A stretch of DNA of 38,257 nucleotides from Phoronis australis. Taxonomy: Eukaryota; Phoronida; Phoronidae. Below are positions 20,800-31,490 of the stretch, in pieces. The DNA is taken from contig NMRA01000857.1 in assembly GCA_002633005.1 (NCBI GenBank), positions 17,672 to 55,928 on the forward strand. The letters are read 5' to 3'. A program made the position numbers and the translations under genes. Each line of letters starts with the position of its first letter. The stretch's first letter is position 1. The notes under the pieces were generated by a model, which ran no database searches, was not told the DNA's origin, and was given only the letters and a program-made list of their open reading frames with translations.

Positions 20800-21834
20800 A
20801 TGTATTATTCAGAGTTGGTGGCAAACATGTACCAGACGCCCTCTGCAGCCAACAATGATAACGAGGAAGTTTCTGAAAATGGACCATTCTGGGTGAAGGC
20901 TCTCGACATTTTTTACCTTACCTTATGTATAACATGGGGTGTATTTGGAAATATCGTGATAATCACAACGATTATAAGACTGCGGCACCTGCGCAAACTT
21001 GGACACGTTTTCCTCGCCCATTTAGCCGTGGCTGATATGGTTAATAGCGCCTTTATTATGCCACTAATTCTTGCCAACGTGGTCCTTGGTTCAAATGCCA
21101 CAAACGACGCCACATGCCACTTGAGTGGCGTTATGATAATTTTCACTTGTGGAATGTCAGTGTATAGCATCGTTCTCATAGCGGTTCAACGATATTTGAA
21201 AATATGCAAGCCAGAGATGCACGCGAAAGTGTTCGCGCCTTGTGGTACAGTCGTCATTGTGATGTGTTTGTGGGCATTTTGTACAATTAGCTCTACACCG
21301 CCACTTTACGGATGGTCGAAAATTCAATACAACAAGGAACAGTACCTTTGCGGATACAGTCGGAGCGCTGCCTACTCTTACAATATCTTCATATTCATAG
21401 TGGGAATCGTCATTCCTACTCTTACATTAATTTTTTGCTACACGAGCATTTTTAAAGAATTCAACAAAAATGACAGACGACTGCTTTTAAGCAGCGGTGG
21501 GGACGCACAGCGTGTTTTGCGTCAAACGAACGCTAACAGAAAGCGCGCCACTTTGACAATGCTGCTAATTACTGTGATGTTTGCAATATTCTGTGGCCCT
21601 TACGGAGTTCTCATTGTTGCTGACAGATATAATGTACTTCCGGGTATGGTCCACAAGTTGGCTGCCTTTCTTGGACTTGGAAATTCATGCGTTAACAGTA
21701 TAATATTGATTACGCGGTGCGGTGAGTTTAATGCCGCCGTAAAACAATTACTTTGCACACCGTGTCGGAAGTTCTCTAGACGGGAACTACGCCAGAGCGC
21801 GGATCCGCTTGTTTATTCTAGCACTTCCGCATAA
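20800..21834 (+). CDS. Rhodopsin-class (class A) GPCR, melatonin-receptor-like, intronless
   Basis: A single open frame of 344 aa starts at ATG 20800. Seven membrane segments are visible: TM1 about 37-60 with GN (50-51), TM2 69-92 with LAVAD (75-79), TM3 107-130, TM4 148-168, TM5 193-216 with Pro206, TM6 251-273 with FCGPY (264-268), and TM7 about 285-305. Cys106 and Cys184 form the expected TM3-ECL2 disulphide. Asn99 (NAT) is in the first extracellular loop and could be glycosylated. The DRY motif is QRY (130-132) and NPxxY is replaced by NSIIL (299-303). Cys319 and Cys322 after helix 8 may be palmitoylated. The LAVAD/MPL segment and general layout resemble melatonin-receptor-like and moody/Tre1-like receptors. 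The ligand cannot be predicted. The start is chosen over a GTG three bases upstream. Confidence 0.9.
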   Translation: MYYSELVANMYQTPSAANNDNEEVSENGPFWVKALDIFYLTLCITWGVFGNIVIITTIIRLRHLRKLGHVFLAHLAVADMVNSAFIMPLILANVVLGSNATNDATCHLSGVMIIFTCGMSVYSIVLIAVQRYLKICKPEMHAKVFAPCGTVVIVMCLWAFCTISSTPPLYGWSKIQYNKEQYLCGYSRSAAYSYNIFIFIVGIVIPTLTLIFCYTSIFKEFNKNDRRLLLSSGGDAQRVLRQTNANRKRATLTMLLITVMFAIFCGPYGVLIVADRYNVLPGMVHKLAAFLGLGNSCVNSIILITRCGEFNAAVKQLLCTPCRKFSRRELRQSADPLVYSSTSA

Positions 21835-23760
21835 TACTGCATGCGAACCATTATTCTGTAAGAACGGGCAGACAATGTTCGTCTCTCACTGCCCATCCCA
21901 TATCGTCTTATCTCATTAACAGCGTTACAAATTTTGTCGTGAGTTCGTGGAGAATGAAATATGTACCTGAGAAAATAATTGTGATGCAGGATAGCGGACG
22001 AATTAACTGAACTGTAGCTAGTGAGAACAGAATTTTACACTTGGACACGGTTATCCAGAACGCTTTGTCGTTTACAGAGCATTGTTGGACTTAGAAAATT
22101 GGATGCCTTGACTTGGTAAGCCGGGTGGCTCACTCTCGCCGTTAAGTCTAACTAGCGCTAATCCCAGGTCTACATCAGAGTTGAAGATTTTTAGGCACAT
22201 GGGAAATCATTTGGACTTTTGAAATGCCTTCTGTAGCAAGTGCGAAAATATGTTGTTGCATAGACTGTTGAGAAGTGTATTGTCGCACTCGACACATTGT
22301 TGCCAGGGCGACAACACATGCCGCCAACATCTATACATATATTATGTAATGGTACAACAATATGTGCAGCGGTGACCGAGGAAAGACTGTATTGACCTTG
22401 TTGTAATTGTTATTATTTATTATTTATCAAAATTGACATTCAGAAATACACACAAAAATATTAAGCAACCACCGCAGCGTATGATTTCTACTAGAACAAA
22501 CCAGGACAACGTCAAAGGGCACGGTAAAGGTGAGCCAAACAATCGCACTCGTTTTTTAAGGCTTTTTAAGAAAGATGTTAGCTCTTGTGCAAAACAAAAG
22601 ATACCACAGGACTGGAGTGTGACGTTGTCTATAAAATAACAAAAATCTCACACTACCTGCAAACTTTATTTTGGCACATTTATGATGGGCAAAAGACCAA
22701 AGTTCGAGTGACTGATCTCGAGGTTATCACTTGTCTTGTTTTCACCCTGTCTCATCAAGACAAAATGCACGATGTGACTTCTCAGAGGAGAAGAAAATTA
22801 ACAGAAGAAAATTAACGAAGTGACCACAGGCTCACGAATTTTTCAGTTACTCATAACCACAAAAGAAACATGTGTTCTATTACAGTGAGTTGCGTCAGTG
22901 GTGATGGGGGAAATAATAAACTCAAAGGCCTGTTTAACTTCAAGCACCATGTCTCAGTTGCTACGTCCACTCTAGTTCACCAAAGACGGAGAATGCGCTC
23001 GCATCAGTCTTCAATTCTATTATTGTAAGAGCTAAACACGCGATTACATGTAGATAACCGTGCAGTAACTAAATGTACTGCTGAGGGTCGACAACATCGC
23101 TACACTGACGCATATAAACAAAACGGGAAGCCCCAGAGCTATGGGCTTGTCTGTCCTGCTGAGCATCGGCCAGGAGCTCAGAACGTCATAGCGAACAACC
23201 AATCCAGAGTCTGGATAGAGCACGAGGTGCACGGTCAGCTAGACAAAATGCGCTGCCCGTTTACAGTAAGGCAAAAATTATATTGTGTACTAATATTTCC
23301 TTGGAAGAGTCAGAAAAAAACAAACATAACTACTTAAGTCGATGTAGAGTTATTCTAATCGTTTATCCAATGGAACAATTTAATGCACGATGGTTTTGCA
23401 ACACTGTAACCCCGGCTCCAAACGATTGGACGTCAGACAGAAGATCAAAATCAGTTTTTAAACATTTAGTTACAATGCGTTTGTGAATTTAGCCAGTTAT
23501 CCTAACTGAATTCTCTCATTCCGTCATGACTAGCTGAATTTTGACGAAGGATGCTGTACTTGCGCAATTTCTGTCTCTGGATTTCTGCCTCTAGACAAAT
23601 AAGTCGCATAGCATTCTGGGCAGAATGCAATCATAATAACTACTTGATCGCTCTTATTCACGAAATCAAAATTTCATGTCATGCTCTACAAACATTTGTG
23701 AAATTAATAACTAATGCGTGTGTGCCAGTTGAGTAAAACCATGCTTGAAGTGGTGCTCAA
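21835..23760. other. GPCR 3' flank and intergenic DNA
   Basis: There is no clear AATAAA within 500 bases of the GPCR stop. At 22850-22950 there is the second copy of the dispersed repeat seen at 2040-2150. Short open frames (60-76 codons) at 22433, 22585 and 23283 show no recognisable domain. Confidence 0.5.
22850..22950. repeat. Dispersed repeat, copy 2
   Basis: This shares the ordered blocks ATAACCACA, AGAAACATGTGTTCT, GTCAGTGGT, ATAAACTCAA and GCCTGT with 2040-2150. Confidence 0.4.
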
Positions 23761-23764
23761 GTCA

Positions 23765-23960
23765 GTAGCGGATCTAGGATACCAAAAGGGGTGGGACTCA
23801 ACGTGCTGCCTCGGGGAATTGGGAAAGGCGGCCTGAAAACCTGAAAGTTGCGGGGGCTGGGGATGTGGATCTTCTGTTCAGAAAATATGTCGGTGGACGT
23901 TGGCTAAAAAAGGACACGATTCCGCCTCGGTCTGGGTTCTGAGCCCCCCCCCCCGCTGCA
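23765..23960. mobile_element. CAGTGGCGGAT-type element end, diverged
   Basis: CAGTAGCGGATCTAGGAT at 23765 matches the start of the copies at 24996, 29591 and 36022, followed by the usual G-rich run. The right end is not defined. A C12 run lies at 23943-23954. Confidence 0.55.
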
Positions 23961-24344
23961 CGCACTGCACGTGCATGTGTTTGGTTTGTAACTCTTCTGA
24001 CTTTTCATTCCATTTTACAAGATATATCGATTAAATAGATTTTAAAAGACAATCAAGATTCCTTTAATTTCTTTCAGAACATTATTGGTTATTTTAACCC
24101 AATTCAATTAATAATTTCATAGTTTTGTTACTTCAGTAAACAATATCCTTTAAAAGAAACGCCAATTATGTGCCATCATCGTGCAACTACATATGTTGTG
24201 GTATTTGACACATATTATAGCCACGTACACTGTATATTTTAAACGAATCACCCGAGATACTGTGCTTTTCTCTCTATTTCACCTTCCCTGGCGCCACGTT
24301 TACACAGTATATTTTTCAAATTTTGGTGGTTTTATTGCAACTGA

Positions 24345-24388
<44 letters not shown>
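24345..24388. repeat. (AAT)n microsatellite, LINE tail
   Basis: About 14 uninterrupted AAT units. Its position at the 3' end of the minus-strand LINE remnant indicates that it is the element's tail. Confidence 0.9.
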
Positions 24389-24389
<1 letters not shown>

Positions 24390-24995
24390 CTTTAATTATG
24401 GAGGGTAAAATACGATAAATATAAAAACATGCTTTTGCGAAAGGCTAATATACAGCATGGTCCTCTACATAAAAAAATTAAATTAAATAAATTACTATAG
24501 ATAAATAGATTAAATTAAGTTACATTAAATTAAAATGAATATTTTGCAAATTGAATCGACAGACTGAAATAAAAATAAATTAATTAAATAATTAAACAAA
24601 ACATAAATAAATAAAATTAAAACTTTAAAACTTTTATATGGTATAAACATTGAAGTGACGAACAGAGGGGCAGCTATGATGACCACAGGTAACTGATAAG
24701 TTTGCGTGTGAAGTCATCATAATAGTCAGCCCTCTTTACACTATTTGGCAAGTCGTTCCACTGTTGAATGATCTGAATAAAAAGGACTTAGAGTAAAACA
24801 AAGTTCTGTATTTAGGCACAAAAAATTGTTTGGGGTAAAGAATCATTTGGTAGCTATTTTGAACAAGTAACAGGCTACGAGATAAGTAAGTTGGTACATT
24901 ATTGTGAAAACATTTATGCATCATACACAAACGCCTAATATAAAAAAATATTTGTCAACAGCGAGCCACCCCAGTCTGTGTTTACATATGAATTG
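24345..24995 (-). pseudogene. Second non-LTR retrotransposon 3' end, minus strand
   Basis: On the minus strand the order is HRLGWLAVDKYFF, then RRLCMMHKCFHNNVPTYLS, a KQFFVPKYRT block, and after a frameshift near 24780 QQWNDLPNSVKRADYYDDF, to a stop at about 24692. This is the C-terminal domain of CR1/L2/Jockey-type elements. The 3' UTR is AT-rich and ends in an (ATT)n tail, seen as (AAT)n at 24345-24388 on the plus strand. The element is interrupted upstream by the hAT-like insertion at 24996-25688. Confidence 0.78.
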
Positions 24996-25688
24996 CAGTG
25001 GCGGATCTAGGATATCGTAAGGGGGGNNNNNNNNNNNNNNNNNNNNNNNNNNNNNNNNNNNNNNNNNNNNNNNNNNNNNNNNNNNNNNNNNNNNNNNNNN
25101 NNNNNNNNNNNNNNNNNNNNNNNNNNNNNNNNNNNNNNNNNNNNNNNNNNNNNNNNNNNNNNNNNNNNNNNNNNNNNNNNNNNNNNNNNNNNNNNNNNNN
25201 NNNNNNNNNNNNNNNNNNNNNNNNNNNNNNNNNNNNNNNNNNNNNNNNNNNNNNNNNNNNNNNNNNNNNNNNNNNNNNNNNNNNNNNNNNNNNNNNNNNN
25301 NNNNNNNNNNNNNNNNNNNNNNNNNNNNNNNNNNNNNNNNNNNNNNNNNNNNNNNNNNNNNNNNNNNNNNNNNNNNNNNNNNNNNNNNNNNNNNNNNNNN
25401 NNNNNNNNNNNNNNNNNNNNNNNNNNNNNNNNNNNNNNNNNNNNNNNNNNNNNNNNNNNNNNNNNNNNNNNNNNNNNNNNNNNNNNNNNNNNNNNNNNNN
25501 NNNNNNNNNNNNNNNNNNNNNNNNNNNNNNNNNNNNNNNNNNNNNNNNNNNNNNNNNNNNNNNNNNNNNNNNNNNNNNNNNNNNNNNNNNNNNNNNNNNN
25601 NNNNNNNNNNNNNNNNNNNNNNNNNNNNNNNNNNNNNNNNNNNNNNNNNGCGGGGCGGGCCCTCTGCCCCCCCACCCCTAAATCCGCC
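24996..25688. mobile_element. hAT-like non-autonomous element with target duplication, containing the assembly gap
   Basis: The left end is CAGTGGCGGATCTAGGAT and the right end is CCTAAATCCGCC, an inverted partner of the left end (GGCGGAT). TATGAATTG flanks both sides (24987-24995 and 25689-25697), a 9-bp or 8-bp duplicated target. The CAGTGG start and 8-bp class duplication suggest the hAT superfamily. The interior is mostly unread (N at 25027-25649), with G-rich and C-rich edges. Confidence 0.75.
25027..25649. other. Assembly gap (623 N)
   Basis: Unsequenced bases inside the hAT-like element. The poly-G/poly-C flanks probably blocked assembly. The apparent long open frames through the gap on both strands are meaningless. 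Confidence 0.99.
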
Positions 25689-25697
25689 TATGAATTG

Positions 25698-26260
25698 ATG
25701 GAGTGCCAAATGGTGCGCCTACATGTAGAATTTTTATTTTCAAAAAGTATTTGTAGAATTACTGCTTAACTGAGAATATGATAATTCATTCTGTTAGAAA
25801 GATCTGTACTGGTAATCATCTTCCTGACCAAGTGCAGCTACCCGGTATTTTGTTTTCGCGAAAACATGGGACTGATTTTTTTCCGAAACTAGTTGGGGGC
25901 AATAGCATCAGTTAAGTCGAGAAAATCCACAGCGGTTAACGCAAAATAAGCCCCCAAATAGGCGGACGCCACAAAAGTAGGAATACACGAGTTTATCTCA
26001 CACAAGGGAGGGAATCTTGTACGTCATTACACTATTGTGAAATGCATATGTACTGCCTAGGGAACACATAAAATATAGGTTTTCGGTAGCTTTGTTGCCC
26101 ACTCAGGATAAATGTCTTGAAGAGTTGGTAAGGACTTGAAGCCAGCTGCCCAGCTCTCACCGTGGATATTTTACTCTCGGTAGGTGTCGTCTGAAGTAGC
26201 CTAGGTACTGCGATTTTGAGCTTCACTCGTCGTAGGCCTACTGTCTCACCAGGTAAATGT
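25698..26260. other. Unassigned DNA right of the hAT-like insertion
   Basis: No gene, RNA or repeat array recognised. It may include a further 5' part of the minus-strand LINE, but no clear RT motifs were seen. Confidence 0.4.
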
Positions 26261-26270
26261 AATTAAAAAG

Positions 26271-26424
26271 TACATGGGCGGCGCAGCACTGAAAAAAGTG
26301 GGGGCTAAAGCCCCCTCAGCCCCCCTGTGGTGCACCGTCTATGGATCACGTGCGGCGTAGCACTGAAAAAATACGTGCCTGGGGGGCTATAGCTCCCTCA
26401 GTCCCCTATGGTGCGCCGTCCATG
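26271..26424. repeat. Two-copy direct repeat, about 77 bp each
   Basis: Copy 1 (26271-26343) and copy 2 (26347-26424) share GGCGGCGCAGCACTGAAAAA / TGCGGCGTAGCACTGAAAAA, an inner GGGGCTAAAGCCCC-type palindrome, CCCTCAG, then GGTGCACCGTCTATG / GGTGCGCCGTCCATG. The copies may be the ends of a transposon family similar to the CAGTGGCGG elements. Confidence 0.65.
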
Positions 26425-26504
26425 AGTAGCGACCCGGTCAAGAGCATTTCATCATTGTCTTGCAAAGCCCATTCCCGGTTGACAAGGTATTGACGACCTT
26501 GGTA

Positions 26505-26665
26505 TTTGAGGGGTGAATGTGCTGGGTGCCATCCAACACAGTGAAATCAAGGAAGAGAACGCCCGGGTAAAGGACACCGGTTGCCCATCGTGAGTCTTAA
26601 TGTGGTTGGTTGAATGCTATTTAGTTGTACTTAATGTGTATACACACGTATTGACTGTTAATAAA
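26505..26665 (+). other. Possible terminal exon with poly(A) signal
   Basis: A frame from about 26505 reads GVNVLGAIQHSEIKEENARV, then KDTGCPS and a TGA at 26590-26592. It has a charged, coiled-coil-like composition, and an AATAAA (26660-26665) follows about 70 bases later. The AG at 26508-26509 could be an acceptor. I do not recognise the peptide, and no upstream exon was found. Confidence 0.2.
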
Positions 26666-27205
26666 GTTTGAAAGGAATTATCATATGAAGCAAGCAAAAT
26701 TTTGGACTGTTGACTACCAACAGCCAGTGAGCTTGCAATAACAAGCTGTCTGCCTGGTGTGACATCACAGACGGTTATGTAACCGCATAAGCCTGTTGTC
26801 AGAATTGACTCGGCTGAAGTCGGATAAAGTCATTATTATTACTGCCAAAGATTTTGTCACTGCTACGCTTTTCTAATTACCAAGCTGTGTGGACAAGAAC
26901 TGCCCTGCAACAGATTCATACGGTGCTATTCTTTGTGTTGGAAAGCAGTTGTTTTGGTGTCAAACTTTGTCTTTAATAGAGTCCTTTCACATTCCGAATG
27001 TCCACTGATATCGACCAGTAACGCAAAAAGTTTGCGTAAGTGCACGAGGCTTAGCGTAAGTGCATAGCCTACTTCGACGGTTCGAGAATTCTTTGTAGTC
27101 AGCGATAGCGTCTGCCTAGTGACATGTCAGTAAAACTCCCCTGACTACTGGGAGGACGAGATTTTTGTTACCTGCCTGTTTAGTGGCCGCGGTCAACCTG
27201 AAATT

Positions 27206-27250
27206 GTGTGCGTGTGTGTGTGTCAGTGTGTGGGCGCGCGCGTGTGAGTG
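27206..27250. repeat. (GT)n/(GC)n low-complexity tract
   Basis: An interrupted GT dinucleotide run followed by GCGCGCGC and GTGTGAGTG. It can adopt Z-DNA. The plus-strand open frame starting here (98 codons) begins in this tract and has no recognisable domain. Confidence 0.8.
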
Positions 27251-27509
27251 CATTTTTACGTTTGCCATCAACTAAGCTACAGCATGGAAGGATCCGGCGA
27301 ATGGGCAGTCACGAAGACCCACAACAACTGTTTTGTTTGTGCGACAATGTTTATGTAAACTGGGTTTCCTCGCAAAATTCTCCATTTATGAAACAGAATA
27401 TGGATACTTATACAACGCAATGGAAGTTGTTGAAGATGTTGATTTTCTGGGAAATACTGTTTAGTGTTGATTTGATTTGTGCCTGCATTAGACTGTTAAT
27501 ATGAACTTG

Positions 27510-29580
27510 ATTAAAGCGAACACCTGTTTACGAGGGCTCTTGACATTTTAGTAAGGTTCGTTGGATGCATCAAAGGAACACTTACGCTATCGTGAAGTTG
27601 AAAATACATGTATCCAGCTTATCTCAATGATAACCTCGTCGACAAATTGAACCTTTGCATCGATGACTTGTAAAAAAGTTTGAATTTACCCTTAATCAAA
27701 CTTGAAGGAAGTTCTAGCATTCAAAATCTTTTTGAAAAACAATTTTGGAGTATTTATGAATAGCTGTGGTTTGATGGCCGGTAAATAAAAGTCTAAGCCA
27801 CGGTTTTCCCTCGGTCATAGACTATGAAAATAAGTGCGCAACTTTTTTCGTGAAAATGCACCCAAGCGCTAAAAAAATAAGTATATGTGGTTGTCAAAAG
27901 CATCGAAAATCGAAAGGCTTAGCTGAAAATATCCGATAAAGATTTGCCACGCACAGTAGTTGATGTCGCTTGGAATACCTCGCGCACAATTGTGAATGTG
28001 CCATAATTGCCACTTCATACAATAATTGCTCTTCGTCCAATGTTGACATTTACCTAAGTTACAAGTACCTACAACGAACAGGAAAGTCATAATCCGATCC
28101 AAAATATCAAAGAGTTTTAAAAAGTAACGTGACGTCAGAAGCCCGTTTCACACATTGCATACTGGCTTCTGTTGAAGCTGCATTCGCTCGGTTTAGCTGA
28201 CTAAAAATAAGAAATTTGAATTAACCCTTTTACACGAGCGCACCCAGGGGGGGGCTCGATTGGCAAAGTGGGCAAAAAGGGCCGCCTCTGAGAAACAAAA
28301 CGTCCTAGAAAAAGAGACAAAAGTCCACTAAACAAGTACAAACCCGCAATTCACAGTGGTGCCCCCGCTTTTTGTTTTTTGTCCGCCCGGATTTTTGTAA
28401 CCAAAAGGTTCACAACGTCAGGATATCGAGCCCCCCATATTGAAGGCTAAATGCGCGCATGTTTTACTGTCGCAAAACCGATCTCATGACATGCCTTACC
28501 CTATATAATAACATCCTATTTCCGTTACTAACACAAGTCACAGGCTATGCGTACTACGGATGCTCCATGTTCGAATTCGCATTTTCAGACATGACGAACC
28601 CCATCTCTGAAGCGTCTTTCTGGAACCTTATTGATTGTTTCTATGTATGAAGCCCATCGTTTTTACGTCCGAAAAACGCAATTTTGGAATTAATGTTGAA
28701 TGGGAAAGTCATTTTTGAAATTTCTTCGCTTTGACCAGAGCTACATGTATACTATCAGTAAAATCCGTTACTATTCCAAGTATCTTGTAAGCAGTATAAA
28801 ATACGAGGAGTGTATAGTTTGAAGGACAATTATACATCAATGCTGAGCACTCACTACAAACACCAGCGCGGCAGTGAAAAAAGAAGAGTAGATGAGCTTA
28901 CTAACTCAGCTTGACAAGGCCTATATGACAACGTCAACTACAACACCCACCGGCGTCTCCGGATCCGCCGTTGTTTCTGTCACTGCACCTGCACCTAGCA
29001 ACAGGGTCGATGAGTTAGATACTTGTGTGTTTCCAATCAATGTTGATATTCTACAGCCATGTTTGGTAAATGTTAATACGGGTTACGGTTTCCTGCCAGC
29101 TGGTTAATATTCGTCCGGCAACAAGGCTATTTGTCTTATGTCGTGTTTGGCTCCGTGTACGGTACATGCAATGCTGTTGTTTAGACCACCCTGTCTTAAA
29201 CAGCAATTAGTTACTCAATCAATAAGTCAATCAATTTTTTCAAAGGTTGATTATTGTTGCTGTTGCTTTGGCGATTGGCTTGCACACACACATTCGAAAC
29301 TTAGAAATGCGAGCGTTCGCGATCTTGTGAAGTTGTATGTTGAAGAATGATGGTCAGGTCACACTGCGCTTGTGTTCGAATTTCAAGAAAGGTAAACAAA
29401 ATACCGGAAAAAACACGTGCTATCGACAATAAAACGGCGCTTACACGTATATGTAGGACTGATCAAATAAGAAACGGATTAGAGCGTACGGTTACCGAGA
29501 CACAAAAAACGTACGACGCTATAATCATGAAATATTAAACACTTGATGGCATGCGCTTTCCCAAATGTAGGCAATAATCT
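27510..29580. other. Unassigned DNA with small unrecognised open frames
   Basis: Open frames of 60-77 codons at 27869-28102 (-), 28459-28650, 28892-29107, 29138-29350 and 29347-29538 (+) have no motifs I recognise. The frame at 28892 is Thr/Val/Pro-rich. Consecutive frames at 29138-29538 could be a decayed ORF, but no family is evident. A G8 run lies at 28248-28255. Confidence 0.35.
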
Positions 29581-29590
29581 GATATAACGC

Positions 29591-29800
29591 AGTGGCGGAT
29601 CTAGGATTTCACAAGGGAGGGGGCCCAACATTTTGTCCGGCTGGAAGCATTTGCGCAAACTGAACCACGATTGTAGATGCGCATAGCACCGAATGGGGGG
29701 AGGTCGGGAGGGGGGCAAACCCCCCTCCCGCTCAGGAAATTTTTCTGTTTTTACCTCTAAAAATCAAGCATTTTCCTTGATTCCTGAAGTATTATCCAAG
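29591..29800. mobile_element. CAGTGGCGGAT-type element, copy
   Basis: It begins CAGTGGCGGATCTAGGAT and is followed by G-runs. A block GCGCATAGCACCGAATGGGG, then GGAGGTCGGGAGGGGGG, CCCCCTCCCG and AAATTTTTCTGTTTTTA matches the copy at 36022 in the same order (GCGCGTGGCGCCGAGAGGGG, GGAGGTCGAGAGGGGGG). The right end is uncertain. Confidence 0.65.
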
Positions 29801-29865
29801 AAAAAAAGGCAAAAAAAAAAAAAAAAAACACGGAGAACATGTCAAACAGGAAAAAAATGCAGACA

Positions 29866-29934
29866 TCACAGACTCGAACTCACGACCTGGCGGTGAGAGC
29901 TTACGTACGCGTACGTTACCACTACACCACCACG
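29866..29934 (-). ncRNA. tRNA-Glu-like SINE head / tRNA pseudogene
   Basis: On the minus strand, GTGGTGTAGTGGTAACG fits a Pol III A box and GAGTTCGAGTC a B box. Between them, GCTCTCACCGCC is identical to the anticodon arm of eukaryotic tRNA-Glu(CTC). The T stem does not pair, and a self-complementary ACGTACGCGTACGT stretch enlarges the D-to-anticodon region, so this is not a working tRNA. T-rich runs (T7 and T19) follow downstream, consistent with a SINE and Pol III terminators. Confidence 0.65.
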
Positions 29935-29999
29935 ATTTAACTACAACTGTCATACTAAAAGACTTACTTGTTTGTAGGCCACAGCGTTTGCGCGCGAAA

Positions 30000-30586
30000 C
30001 CTACTTCTTTTTGTAATGCTTATTACACGTTTTATATTTTGTTCCATCAATTCTTAACAAATTTGTCGTATTTGAAATAGTCTTCAAATGCCCAAAAGAC
30101 CAAATCCATTTTTCGTGTTGGCAATAATGACGGGATTGCTTTGGAAACCGTCTTAAGATAAGGTTTCACAAAGTGAGTATTGCGAGTTTCTGAGTGATTC
30201 ACTAAGGCTTCGATTAAAATTCACATCTTACCAGCAGCTTCTGTTTTTTTCATCGTCACTCAGGTTCCACTTTCTTTAAAAAAATGAAGTAAATTTTCTT
30301 CATTGCACAGTGAAGCAGACGACGGAAACGGAGTCGTAGTGCACAGCGCCGCTGCCGGTCGCCTAGGATATCGCGGGAGATTCTATACTTAGCCATAGTT
30401 CCGTTACGAACGCGCCGTGTTCCGGATTTGACACTTGAAATTGGATTTGAGCCCCCCCTAGGCGTGAATGGTTAATCGTTTGCTTTAGTTGCCAGTCATG
30501 TTGTGTTGTTTAATAGATATTTATAAAATGGCATTTCGAGTTGCGTAACTGTTTTAGAAATGCCCTTCAAAACAAGCTTGTTTTAT
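30000..30586. other. Unassigned DNA
   Basis: No coding region or repeat recognised. A 7-C run lies near 30453. Confidence 0.4.
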
Positions 30587-30625
30587 GTTTCACCTAGGAA
30601 CCAGTAACTGGTTCCTAGGTGAAAC
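30587..30625. repeat. 39-bp perfect palindrome
   Basis: GTTTCACCTAGGAACCAGT and its exact complement are separated by one A. It is preceded by a second small palindrome AACAAGCTTGTT (30571-30582). Confidence 0.95.
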
Positions 30626-31476
30626 TTAAGATTACTTTAAGATCTGTGGCACGTTGACCTTCTCTGAGAAACATATCGGCGAGCGACGCACGCTCTTCTC
30701 TCTGTCAATTACTACGCGGAGGGCGCCAACTGTCGGTTTTGCACATTTATTACGCTATATCAATGTCTTTCAAACGAAAACTGCGTTTGTACAGGCAAGA
30801 CGTAAATGACGAAAACGTTTTAATCCAAGGACCTAAGAAGTCTAGCCGACACCGCGCGTTACCGGCCGGTAATGTCAGCATCGCAATCGGCCGCGTCACA
30901 AGCGAGATCTATTAAACGTCTGTGGTACGAAAACTTTTGGCGACCTAAAATGCATTCGAAATGGCTAGCTGAGATTTGACCCAACTCACCAGATGCAGGT
31001 ATGGACGCAAAAAAAGCAAAACTGCTACTAGGAGGGGCCACAGTAGTTGAAGTTGTAGGAAAATTATCGTCAACCGTCCTATTCACATTAGGAACATGTA
31101 AGCCAATTTTCACAATCATTCTTAGAGTGGTTTGATTGATGGAGGGGCGGATCGACGCCAAAAACAGACTAGAAAACAGTAAAAATGGCCACTAGAGAGT
31201 GCGCGATATGTCGAATCCATCCCAAAACGGAAACATGTCATTACTTCCTAAATAGAAAGCTATTTCCAGATTTTTATAGAAATCTGTCACGAAACTTCAG
31301 AGAAACAGAGGAAAACGGAAAAAATAAATCGCCACTAGGGTGCACGACGTTCGTCGGATCAGTCTGAAAGCCGTCGCCGTCTGTTGTAAACTTCATACAT
31401 ATACATTTTCTAAGCTTAATTAAGATCCAGCAGTATATTTAAGAGATAAGCTATGAACGCAAAAAAGACAAAACTG

Positions 31477-31490
31477 CCACTAGGAGGCGC
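31477..31490 (+). promoter_or_regulatory. CTCF-like core (13 of 14 consensus positions)
   Basis: CCACTAGGAGGCGC differs from CCASYAGRKGGCRS only at the K position. Binding is inferred from the known vertebrate/fly consensus. Confidence 0.4.

Noticed and set aside
24921-25709. Open frames of 222-262 codons on both strands
   Set aside because: They run through 623 N bases. The open frame is an artefact of the gap.
29866-29934. Functional tRNA-Glu
   Set aside because: The T stem does not pair and the D-anticodon region is about 6 nt too long, so it is a SINE head or pseudogene.
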